Positions 35,627 to 46,921 of a stretch of 64,000 nucleotides of DNA are shown piece by piece (position 1 is the stretch's first letter; each line of letters opens with the position of its first letter). Both the position numbers and the translations under genes were made by a program. Below the pieces are notes generated by a model that did no database searches, was not told the DNA's origin, and was given only the letters and a program-made list of their open reading frames with translations. The stretch covers positions 21,408,650-21,472,649 of the forward strand of contig NC_134026.1 in assembly GCF_964204645.1 (NCBI RefSeq), read 5' to 3'. Source of the stretch: Tubulanus polymorphus (taxonomy: Eukaryota; Nemertea; Palaeonemertea; Tubulaniformes; Tubulanidae).

Positions 35627-38600
35627 TTACCAGTGTAAGAAAATGATGCTGAAGGCAAGAATTACCAGGTGGAACAGAGCATAAATCGGCGTGATCGCTT
35701 TCGCTCCGCCTACCATGTATCCGGTCGTACACTGGAAGTGATTGATTCTCTTCAACACAGACATGAACTGTTGGCCGAGGTAGTCCTTGTAGTTCTGCAT
35801 TTCGGGCGGAATCGACACCAGACGCACGGCTGAGTCGGAGAAAATGAGGTCGTACTTGTCGAAACCGGAGTCGAACATCTGAAATTCTTTGTTTCTGTTA
35901 CGGGAAACAAAAAAGACATCGATGAAAGATACGGTAATAAGACATGATAAACAACAATTAGATGCCCAGCGTTCTCCACAAGACCTTTTAGAGATTCATT
36001 TTTACATGCACACCTCTGAAAATCACCCCTTATAAAATATCTACTGCCCCTAACAGCGTGGATATGAATATTCTATCAATGCTGATAATTGCTTTGAAAT
36101 ATATTCATCATCATCATCTTAATCATCATCATCATCAATTGACGGATCCATCGGAGGCTTTACAGCCTATTAATATCCACTTCGATGTCTCGCTTTAAGT
36201 TGCAATACGGCAGTAACCCAGCTTTCGCTTGGAAAAACAGCTTTGATTAATCTTGAGTAATTTCGCTTTCAAGACACAATTTACCCTTGTTGTACTAGGG
36301 CAGGCCAAGAAGTATTGAACTAATGTGACAAATAGAAGATAACCCCGAAATTTAGCATAACCCTTAGCTTTTCTGAGAGTTCGAAAGCCTTGCTACTTCA
36401 GCAGCCACGAGGTCATATACTTAAAACAATGAATGCAGCCCCCTTGAAAATTCCAGCATATGGAGAACACCAGATGTGGGGACATACAAGCGAGTTTTGA
36501 AAGAATAATGCACTTACCCATCGGAGGCAAAGAATGACTGCCCGTAATTCAAGAATTTCCAGAGAATCTTGCGTTCCCAAGGTTGCTTATAACCTGTAAT
36601 AGATCGGCGAAAATAAATCAGTGGAAACTGAGCATCCCGCAAACCACTTACATCAACCCCGAAAAATACACCAGGAACTGAATTTTGTACCTGCGGTGAC
36701 GACGGCAGGCGCTTTGATCTGCTGCAGATGACAGTTGCGCCAGTCATCAATAGGTCCTCGAGTTCCGTCCATGCACAACAGCTCGTAGTCATCGGCTCGA
36801 CGATTTCTAGCCCAGTAATCGGGATTCCTACCGCCGGTGTTATCGCGGGCTACCGTGTGACGAGTGAACGAAACATCTCCACCGTCTAATCAAAATTTAT
36901 GGGTTGAAAAAACTCTTCAGTTGAGAGAAAATCATGCATTCGATAAATGAGAAATTTCTTTTTACAATAATGTTGTGCTATGGTTTTTCTGTGGATGCAT
37001 TAAGTGATCATGAGTACCAGTATATGAAAATTTTTGTTCAGCACAGGAGGGGGGGGGGGGGTAATATTTGGCAAATAGCCTTTTTCGATTTGACAGAAAA
37101 ATCTTAAAATCAGGACGGACATTGAATGGAAATTAATTACCTTCGACGAGGCACCTGAACGATCCACTGTCGCCGAAGTACAACTCCCGACTGTTTCTCT
37201 GACATTTGTCACTGCCTCCCGAGGCGCACGCCTCGCACAAATTGATTCTATAACGGTCCGGCTTGTATCGTTCATTCAGTACTCCGGGCGCACAGGCCTT
37301 GAAGAAAAATTCACCTGAAATAAGAAGACATCGCTAATGAAATTCTAATAATAATTGACATTTATATAGCGCAGGTATCCTTACAAGAGTGAGTTCAAAT
37401 TCTCTCAAAATTTGGTATTATCACCCCCAGCCTATAACTCTACTCTATGAATTAGTCATCTCTCCATGGGGGAAAGTAACATCTGAGCAGCTACTCAAAG
37501 CTCAGGAGTCATATATCAGGCCAGGTACCCATTTACTCCTGGGTGGAGAGAGGCAATGAGGATAAGTACCTTTTCCAGGGCCACTACAATAATGTATCGG
37601 GTTCAAACCCTGGCTTCCCAGAGTCGAACGCACTAACCACACGCCCACACCGCTTGCTCAAAAATTCTACCTTATATCTCATCGTTTGTTAAATTATATG
37701 ATGTCTTCAGTATGAAAGCCGAGATATTTGAAAACGATATTTCTATTCATTGGGATTATATTTTACATCTTTGAATGAAGAAGAGACTTACCGATAGCGT
37801 CGTATAAGTTACAATCGTCGGGTCTGATTAGAATCTGATTGGTTTCGATCAGCGTGGAGACGGGTATCACCCATCCCGCCGCCATATTCACACCCGAGAA
37901 ACAAACCCGCCGCGCTAAAAACGATAGAACATTTCGTTCAATTATCGAGTCGACATCAGGAAATTAATTCAAGGGACAATTGAAATTCTTTTAACATATA
38001 TTTAAAGAAATCCATTCCCATTATATTCCCATATATATCCACATTTCAGCACAAATGGTCATTGAATGCCCCATAAGGATCAATATGATCTGGATTAAAA
38101 ACAGGATTTGACGTAGACAAGACTGTTCGATAATTTTCCAATCCATGACTGGGTTTGTCTCGAAATGTTCGGCCAATTCTTACATCACAGCACGACGCTG
38201 TTAATAATTGATCGACCAACAAAAATTTTATATACCTTTCAGATTGAAAATGGAAATGTCCGGATTACTTTTTCGTACGATCGCAACCGCGTACTGCATT
38301 GCCTCACCATCGCCGTAGTCTTCAGCCGCAATCGGCACGAGATCGTAATATCTACAAATACGAGCAAGTATTTCACCGATTAAACGAAGGTGGTATCAGG
38401 ATAATTGCCCCCGGACAATTGCCCCCAAATTAAATCTTTATAATCTTAAAGTAACACAGATATTTACTTCAAATTAATTAGACTAAGTGAAGTGAACTAA
38501 TTCTAGCTAGAGTTTTTACTCTAGGACTGCTTTAAAGTTTTTGATTGGCTAAAGTAACACTAAAACTAATTCCAATAAATAAGCCAACGTAAGTTATGCA

Positions 38601-41600
38601 CAAATAAGTGGACTTATTAATTTTCCTTTAATTTGGTAAGTGAATTATAATTACACGAGGACTGATTTAAAGTTTTTGATCTGCACACAACATCAGTAAT
38701 TCTATATCTTATAAATCTATATTCAATAATATAGAAATGAATTTCTAAGTAAAGTATTTAGGTGGTGTTAATCCAAATCAAAAAGGATCTTATTCGGGGG
38801 GCAATTGTCCTAGAATCAACTAAGGTAGCACTATCAACTGCAGCAAAACATTAAGCAATGCAGCCCATATACCGGTATTTCATCTACCTAGTACCTCCAA
38901 AATTTGAAAGTGTTTAAAAGATCTCATTAGAAAATAAAGATGGTGGGTTCAATCTGATTTTATGCAAGATATATGATAATTCCATGATGTCCGATATTAA
39001 TTCTTTAGAAATTTGTTTTTTACTAATCATTTAAATTCTGTATACATTTGTATAGTGGGATTTAAACTTATTATCCGTTACCCACGTCAGAGTGTACGGG
39101 CTATTCTACCACACACCATCTTCGATTAGATGAGAATTCAATTGACTTACTTTCCAGCGTTATAGATGTCGGCTGCATCCAATGTAATCAAATCGGCGTC
39201 ACCGTCTTTGATCTTTTTCATACAATCCTGCGTGGAATCGGCGAGAATGCAGCTCAGTTCGGGCTTGATGCGACGCGTTTTAAACGCCATCGTCATCATT
39301 TCGCATTTTTTCATTTCGTCCTCGGAGATGACGCACCAGCGAGCGCGCGGGATCGGACACATTTCTAGTACATCCAATTTCTTCATATACTCAGGTCCTG
39401 AAATATAACGAGTTCATAGTTTACAGTTGCCAGCTACACAGAACAAAATTACAATGAGTCATTTAGGGCAACTTTTTATTTTCAAGTATAACAATTCTAG
39501 GACCCTTTTTTGATATCTGGGGCTTCCATTGTCTTAAGGGCTACTGTCTGATTTATGGACTCCATCTTGATAAGTTTTGTAAAACTGAACCTAGGAAACA
39601 GTTTAAGTTTGTCAGTTACTTCAAATCTGCCAATAACAATCCTCTCAAATCATTTCGATATAATGTGACATTTTCGAGGTTCATTCATGCAATCGAAAAA
39701 AAAAAAAACTGATCCTACTCACCAACCCATTTATCGTAACTGCTTCTGGATCCGACATCGACAAGCTCTGTTGCATCATCGGACAACATCAAATTATTTC
39801 CGGTATAATTCCCAAGCGTTCCTTGCCAATTGGATGCAAACAGATCAAATCTATTATTGTACGGACCAGCGGGACCAAAATAACCAACCAAATCGATGAT
39901 GAACTCCTTCAAATCGGCCATATGCGCGTCGTTGGCTGGACCAGTCGACGCGAGCACCTGCGACGCTACAGTACCCCAGTTACAGCTCATGTAACTGTTC
40001 AAGTCTTTGCGCGATCCATCAGGACACAAAAGAACAAAATCCTGAAATGTACCAAATTACAGACGCTATTTCCAAGTCAAAATTCATAGCTTCATTATAT
40101 TTATCCCTAAATGTGGAGGAAAATCTTTTTTTCAATTATGAATACTTTGTCACAACTTCTGTAGATGGAATTGAGTCGTGAACATTGGTATGTCAAATGA
40201 TTAGATAGCATGGCTTCACTGAAGTTCAACCCGGTAGGGCGCCAGCTTTCTTATATTTTACAATGAAAATGAATAAAACAGAGGCCAGTTCTCAGAGGTT
40301 GAACCAAAAAATAACTAGTCTAAGTTGGTGGCTTCAGGTCGGGATGATCGATTGTGAAATGATCATGTTTAAAACAACAAACTGAATGACATAACTTAAT
40401 AATAGTATTCAACCTACACTTTCTCTAAACGGGCTGGTCGTTCCATTCGCACCGACAATCGCTTCAATTATACCGGCTCGTAAGAACGCCACATCTCCTG
40501 TACCGCTCGCCATGCAGTTAAACGCTCCGACATAGTTGGCAAAAGTGTCGTTTGATGTACAATAGTTTTCTTTCTTCCCACTACATAATTCACAAGCTTT
40601 CATCGGATTCATACCTGAAAATCATACGACCGAGTGGAGAATTTCTTTTCTAAATGTTGACATGTACCCACAAACCTCCTATCCACCACGCGTTGAGGAC
40701 AGGACAAGTCCTAAAACTTGAAGATTGCTAATTTGTTTCTACCGTAAATGTATTGGTCAAAATGTATTGTAAGCAGACAAGGGAGGCATCTCTAGTTGTA
40801 ATCATTGAGTCATAGAGACCTACTAACCGTAGCTGTTATAGTATCTACTAAGCACCGACGGTACGCACATACTGCCGAAATGATTGGCAACTGATTCGAC
40901 ATGCAGGTTACACTCTTTCACTTCAATTATACCCATCTGCAATAACTGTGAAACTGGTAACGTCCATCCAGCTCCCCAGCCCATACCTGCAGAGTTAATC
41001 ATCATATTGTCATTATAAAATAAGAGGGAGTCCAATTTCAGAATTAGTTAAAGTCAGGCCTAGTCTAAATTTGTGTCGTACCTGGTGAGCATATTTTCTT
41101 TCCTTTTAACGTGTCTTTGTTGACGTCGGGATTATCTCGCCTTGCCACCATGACCGCGTGCAAATCCGTTTCTGCAAAACAAAAGTGAATCAATGAATCA
41201 GTCAGTGAATCAATATCATGCTATAGTGGTTGGTGATCAAATAAGAAATTGCACTTCCGATACACTATAACCTTCAAAGTTTATTTACGATAGACGCAAG
41301 AGTTTAGTTCAGTAAAATTTTGAAAGAAATTATGGCAATCTTTTTTCTTTCATTCCCTCAACCCACTGGAGCACCACGCAGGGCATTACAGCGGGTTCGA
41401 TGTTTCTTTATCCCAACAGGGGAGAGACCAGAGAAGAACCTTCGACCAAGAAAATCTTGTCGCTACCAGGGTTTGAACCCATAAACCCTGGATCGACGAG
41501 ACCAGTGATCGGCAGCTTGACCTACTCGGCCACTGCGCCTCTCGACACTGATTATGATAAATAAAAATGAACGTGTATATTGACTCATTAAGACTCCCAT

Positions 41601-42470
41601 CCCTTAGGTTTCACAAGGGTTCAGAGGAGGCACATGCACAAGAACTTCTTTTAACACAAGATTTTTGTCTTCCTGAGTATAGAGGACTGATTACACAGAA
41701 CAGCCGCATCAAAAACCTGTACGAACCCCCTATTTTGTCAGGCGACAGGATCCCTTTCTAAAATCTATATCGTCCTGCAAGCCTACAACCGGGTAGATAA
41801 CAACTCACCCATTCCATATCTCTCAGCCATCAGAGGTATAAGACGGAAATATCGGCCAGCCATGACCATTTCACCGGCATCTAAAGACACGAGGTCGGCT
41901 TTTCTATAGCGTACGAGACTCATGCAGGTGAAACGATCAGCGTTTCTGACGACGATACATTCCAGAGTGAATCGCACCATGTAGATCTGTACAAACTTTT
42001 TCATTTCCAAACATTTTCCTTCTTCGGCAACCGTAACGCACCATTTAACAACTTGAAAAAAAAAGAAAGACCTTTCAAGGATCTTGTGTATACTTTCAAA
42101 TGAGTGAAACGGTCAAGACTGAGGAAGCAAATAAGATTAATTTTAGGTAGGCCTCACCTCGGCTCAGGTCTCTGTAATCATAATTATAAACTTGGCCTCT
42201 AACTATATTTTGAGTGGCCATACTACAAATCATACACACAAACTATGAATCAGTTTTTCACTCAAATTACTGAGTAGAACTTTTATAGTACCAGTCTTTT
42301 TATAGTGGAGAAAGAGGGTCAAAAATGAAATAATCATATTTATTCTTTTGCCAAATTTGGGCCTACCTACCTTTCCTGGTGCTAGGATTTCGATTACCGA
42401 ATTGGCCATCACATTGATTTGTCAATGCGACCAACACAACCAGCAAACACCCAAACGCAAATTTTATCAT
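35627..42470 (-). CDS. Transferrin-family protein, melanotransferrin-like, 13 exons
   Basis: Two-lobe transferrin, predicted extracellular and GPI-anchored. Exons: 42371-42470, 41809-42051, 41082-41171, 40828-40986, 40418-40614, 39723-40041, 39151-39397, 38236-38351, 37792-37914, 37141-37314, 36691-36885, 36518-36593, 35627-35894. Frame is continuous, giving 768 aa. An N-terminal signal peptide (FAFGCLLVVLVALTNQC) is followed by the N-lobe (from VVKWCVT, about residue 34) and the C-lobe (from ARWCVISEDEMKKC, about 385). The C-terminus is a hydrophobic tail (IYALFHLVILAFSIIFLHW), as in GPI-anchored melanotransferrin. For the last exon only the acceptor at 35895 keeps frame, adding NKEFQ before MFDSG. 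N-lobe: Asp (LDAGE) and the second Tyr (ANYVGAF) remain; the first Tyr and the His (FLRAG) are missing. C-lobe: Asp (LDAAD), first Tyr (QYAVAVV) and His (FTRH) remain; the second Tyr is Asp (GDSGSF). The anion-binding Arg is absent in both (GWGAGW, NMAAGW). Iron binding is therefore doubtful. Confidence 0.92.
37339..37690 (-). repeat. tRNA-derived SINE in a transferrin intron
   Basis: On the minus strand the head reads like a tRNA: an A-box-like TGGTTAGTGCG followed by a B-box GGTTTGAACCC about 40 bases later. It ends with a tail CGCTATATAAATGTCAATTA then TTATTAG, a 3' end common in marine invertebrate SINE-like repeats. Length about 350 bases, non-coding. Confidence 0.65.
38398..38811. repeat. 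MITE with GGACAATTGCCCCC ends in a transferrin intron
   Basis: The left end holds GGATAATTGCCCCC followed at once by GGACAATTGCCCCC. The right end GGGGGGCAATTGTCCT is inverted. The 414-bp interior is AT-rich, with GCTTTAAAGTTTTTGATTGG and a related ATTTAAAGTTTTTGATC. No coding frame. Confidence 0.7.
41341..41543 (-). repeat. tRNA(Ser/Leu)-derived SINE in a transferrin intron
   Basis: Reading the minus strand from 41543, the head GGCGCAGTGGCCGAGTAGGT resembles the 5' half of a class II tRNA (A box TGGCCGAGTAGG). GGGTTCAAACCC is a B box, set after a longer variable-arm-like stretch. The tail ends in GAATGAAAGAAAAAAG. Mismatches in the acceptor region argue against a functional tRNA gene. Confidence 0.7.
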
Positions 42471-44403
42471 TTCATCGGTTCAACGACTTATTACTTGAAG
42501 GATGGTTAAAGTCCTCCAAAATTTATGATTGAAAAATCGAAAATTCTGAAAAATTGAACCAAGGAACACCAATCAGCGTACGCGTGCGCGATGAAAAAAG
42601 TGCCGTTAACGTTAATCCAAACTGAAATGAAAAGTCTTTATAATTATCTCTATAGTATCAAATAACATTTCTCTTTGATTTTCTAAATACAAACACAAAT
42701 TTAAGAAAAAAGATTTTAGATTTAGATGCAAAATATGACTTGTAACGCGTATAGATTTGCTGTTGGTGCTGCCATCTCAGATCGGGGCGTTGACGAAATG
42801 ATTCATACTATTCAGGTTCGAATCCTGAGTTATTTAGAAAAATATATTGATCGTGAATGACTTATTTATGTTCACCATTTCAGAGAAATGGAACAGGGAA
42901 ATCACAGAGTTGTTCTAAATGTTGCAGGGACACATCTGTGGTTGATTTCACTCAGGTCCCCTTAACAGAAATGCTAAAGTGGTTTTTTTTTCAAATAAGG
43001 ACAGGTATACATCGAGCGAGTGCTCAGGTGCGGGGGATACATGAAATACCCTATCTTTCCACATCAACTCAACTTACTCATTTTGGTCAATCAACAAGAT
43101 AATTTATGAAATGAGTTGTTCAATGCCTCAAGCGCAATAAATGATCGGTCGGACCAGATCCATTCTGAGAATATTTCAAAAGTACCGGTACGACTATGTT
43201 GCGTAGCCTTGTGCGGGATCGCCACAACACGGATATAACGCAGTTCCGCACTCAAATTCGCCGTCATTTCCAATTTCCACTCAAATAAAAATTCATGGTT
43301 CAAGAAATTTTATGGTTCAAAAATGCCTGTGGGAAAATGCATCTATGAGCAGCAAATTCAAAAAAGTTTCGTGGCCCCAACCTCCGCATCGAACGTGTTT
43401 GCTCGCTGGTGACACCACCGACTTATTGAAAAAAATATTCCACTAATCCTAGGCCTCTGGTCGTACCATTCCAAAATTGCTTCCGCAAGCCCTGAAGTAT
43501 ATCATCTGCAGAAGTTGGCTCCATATGTAGGGAGCCCGGAGAGGTGACATGGTGAAGATTTTTTTTTTTTTCGTTCGAACGAAATGTTTTTCGAACGGGT
43601 TGTAAACGGCTGGGACTTAATTGTCTATACCATTAGGTAGAATTTGAAAAACTTAACGTTCCCATGAAAAGAACATATCTTTTTTATGTCACCTTTGGGG
43701 CTTCACATTTGGTATTCAATATATTTACATTAATGTACATTCAATAACAAATGGAGTCAATTTCGTCCGTCTTTTATATCCCGAGTGCATGAGAATATAA
43801 CGATAGGAAAAAGGAAAGGCATTTCGAGCATCGTCACGAACTGAAATTGCCGTGACCAACAACCGTGACGAAGATAATATAAATCATGCTGTTTTCAGCC
43901 GCCAACGAACAATGTTATTTAGTTGATCTTTAAGTGATTTTTTTTTCAAATCGCCGATGTATATTTGGGAACAAAAGCATACACGTTTCTTCCAGTTGCC
44001 ATGTCCAACTGTGTGTCACTTGTAGAGCCGATATACTGAAAGTCAAATATGACAAACAAAAACGAAACATGTCCGCAATGGCCATACATCTCAGATACAA
44101 AATACCGGTTTTTTTTACTCGTGTCTACTGAGAATAAGAAAAGATAGCCGAAACCGAAGACGGCTACAGCGAAAACAACAGACGACATGGCTTGCGGTTC
44201 GCGTGAAAAGGTTTCGGGCATGGTGAATGTATCACTTACAACCTCCCTCGGATGCTGGGTATGAACCCTTCCTTCTCGGTGGTGGTTGTCAGGTCTGATC
44301 CATTTGATCCGTTGAATAGTCATAACCGAGCACCAATTGATACATGTTCGGATGAAATCAAGCTCGGAAAATATAATTGATGATCTTCAACGCGACCGTT
44401 AAC

Positions 44404-44685
44404 CAGGGGCGGATCCAGACGGGAGCACAAGGAACACCTGCTCCCGTCGCAATTTTCCCGTGCCCTTTTGAAAAGACAATATTATCCAGGGCACTTTTTC
44501 CACCCGCGACATCAATTCTTAAATTGCCCCCGAGTGCCTAGAAATTGCATCAAAAATTGCACTGAAATTTCCAAATGTTCCAGACCATTGTTTTGGCTGT
44601 GTGGATACTTATAACTTGCCCTTTTTTCATCATATTATGTTCATATTCATTTTCTGTCAAAGTCTGCCCCTGGATCCGACCCTGA
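44404..44685. mobile_element. hAT-like non-autonomous element
   Basis: Begins CAGGGGCGGATCCAG and ends CTGGATCCGACCCTG, which are inverted copies. Terminal CAGGG is typical of hAT elements, so the superfamily is suggested but not proved. About 282 bp, no transposase frame, no clear 8-base target duplication. Confidence 0.5.
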
Positions 44686-45901
44686 GAACGTACCAGTCTT
44701 TAATAATAGTGAATTTTTTGTAATGACAGGCCTCCGCATATCAACGCGTACTGACGCGGTTAGACGAGAAGATATCGAATACTCACAGTTTATGCCACAA
44801 ATCCTTTTTTTATGAATCAACATTTATGATTTTCAGTGGCGCATGATAACAGCTAAATCAAAATTATCAGGAAGTTATCATATATACGCATTGACTTAGG
44901 AGTATGAATTTAATCAAATGATTATGGATTCATGTGTTTCATAGTCAAAGTATCCGAGACTTTGAATCAACTAGTTAAGCACAACTGTTTCGGCAGCCCA
45001 AGTTTAGATTCAGATACAATAGCACACCCGTCAGTCACACTTAGTAAATAACAAACATTTTTCTTTGCATCTGCTTTTAGTAGAGAAATTCTGCCATGTC
45101 CTTCCTTGGACTTATTTCTTTTTCCGGTGAACTAACTTTCATTTGTTAAATTTCATCGGAAATTGCTTGTGTGTGCGTGTGTGTGTGTCGGGGGTGGTTG
45201 TTGAACATAAATACACGAAATGACGTCACAGAACATCCGCATAGTGCCATCGTTCGGCACGATGCGCGAAAACGAAATCCATTCACATCTGCCCGATGGA
45301 ACCGTATACATAAAAAAATTCGATCGTATTTTTTTTAAAATCTCGTCCATTTGATTTTCACTTTCCTTTAAATTAACTCAAACAAATGTGGTATAAAACC
45401 ACGAGGCAAGTATGTAAATCGTATACGAGTTGTCCTCGGCCGTCAAATCGAAAAGGTCTAACATGTATGCTGAAAATTCATCAACGATGATATACACATG
45501 TATTACTTTCAAAATAAACGTTAGATTTATTCAAATAGATATATCTGTGAGGCATGCAATGATAACCGTACATTTATGAAGGCTATTAAACGGATAGACG
45601 GTCGAGCGACCATCACTTTTTTCATCGCCGACTATTCGGTAACAGTAATCTGCATGTGACAATAATCACCAAGGTTACACGGAAAATTTCTCAAAGGCTG
45701 CACGCGTGTGTTTATTCATTCTGTACAGACGACACCGCCGGCACCGTGGAGCGGGATGGGAATGGGTAGGGATGGGCAGGCTCCAGAGATAGATAGGTTA
45801 CACGAACATAGATACAAATCCCGTAGAATACCGTAGAGAAATTCACCGAATGAAATATCTGTTACATATTGTGACGATACATTTGATATTGAAAAACTGG
45901 A

Positions 45902-46133
45902 TACCTCAGGGGCGGATCCAAGGGGAGGGTGCATGGGGTGAAATTTCACGGGAAAATAAAACATATTAAACTGATACCTAAAAAGTTTAGATTCATAAGT
46001 TTGAACCTCCAAAAATGAGTTCATGTTTTGGAATGAGCATTCTCTCGAGGTGCCCTATTATTTCTATATATGATGTGCTCTATTTTGGGGATGCACCCTG
46101 AATCAGACCCTAGATCCACCCATGTACCTCAAA
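45902..46133. mobile_element. hAT-like non-autonomous element, second family member
   Basis: Starts CAGGGGCGGATCCA and ends with AGATCCACCCATG, an imperfect inverse. The right half (GAGGTGCCCTATTATTTCTA, then ATGATGTGCTCTATTTT) is shared with a fragment at 47340-47483. No coding frame. Confidence 0.5.
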
Positions 46134-46622
46134 CATTCTTAGCCTTTCAGGTCACGAAATACGTTTATCGATACATATTGCGATTAATATGATATAACAG
46201 TCTCTTTCGCTATGATAGCATTTTTTTGTTTTACATTTATCTGTTGTTATTAAGAACTAAAATAAAGATAAGAAATGCAAATATTTTCAATATTTCAATA
46301 TTGGTTATAACACACAGTATAGAATAAAATAAATTGATATGACTTAAGATTGACTAAAATCGTTGACCCGCGCGAAAAGCAAACATAAAATCATTTGATG
46401 CGTAAATACAAATAATGTTTGATAGATAAAATCAAAAATACATTGTATTTTTTATAAAATACATAGGAATATTGGCAGTGGTAAAATTAGAGATCAGTGG
46501 TAAAAAAAAACTTCACATAGGATATATCAGGGGAATATAAAAACGATTTCTTCCAAAGCTTTGTTCAGAAAAAAATCGTGTTCACTTGCCGTGTGTCATC
46601 TAAGAATATTCCCTGCACACCG

Positions 46623-46653
46623 TGACGTCATGTACTATATACATGTGACGTCA
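46623..46653. promoter_or_regulatory. Pair of CRE palindromes downstream of the PEBP gene
   Basis: Two perfect TGACGTCA sites at 46623-46630 and 46646-46653 flank a near-palindromic TGTACTATATACA. Another TGACGTCA is near 45220. Regulatory use is inferred from the motif only; they lie about 270 bases past the stop codon of the neighbouring gene. Confidence 0.35.
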
Positions 46654-46921
46654 CAGCAGCTATAATCTCTTCTCCGATGCGTGTAAAACACACGCAGACA
46701 CTATCACAAATCAACAATCTCGATATATAATCGAAACAAATATAAATTACATGAAATGAATTAACTGAAAATACTGCAGGGAAATAGAGATCGTTTCAAA
46801 AAGACCATATCGTTATGCGTTTCAATTTCAAAATAGAGTATTGCATGCGAGGCGCGCGACCACTGTGGCGCGGTTTCGACAAAAACACGGTACGAAAAAA
46901 ACCCAATGAACTGTTGTTTTT

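Larger units (their letters stand above)
42471..46921. other. Intergenic region between transferrin and PEBP genes
   Basis: Starts with the transferrin 5' flank. Contains hAT-like repeats at 44404-44685 and 45902-46133, a GT-rich microsatellite near 45168-45190, and a CRE pair at 46623-46653. A 125-codon minus-strand frame at 43946-44323 includes one hydrophobic segment (SSVVFAVAVFGFGYLFLF), but no family or splice partner was found. No gene is called. Confidence 0.4.

Noticed and set aside
35878-35880. Acceptor immediately before ATGTTCGAC as the start of the last transferrin exon
   Set aside because: It breaks frame with the preceding exon (which ends with two bases of a codon). The acceptor at 35895 restores frame and adds NKEFQ, which fits melanotransferrin.
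36100-36140. Cluster of ATCATC repeats
   Set aside because: Ordinary trinucleotide microsatellite in a transferrin intron.
42790-42830. A T-arm-like TTCAGGTTCGAATCCTGA that could be part of a tRNA gene
   Set aside because: The five-base stem and B box are present, but no matching acceptor stem, D arm or anticodon arm was found upstream.
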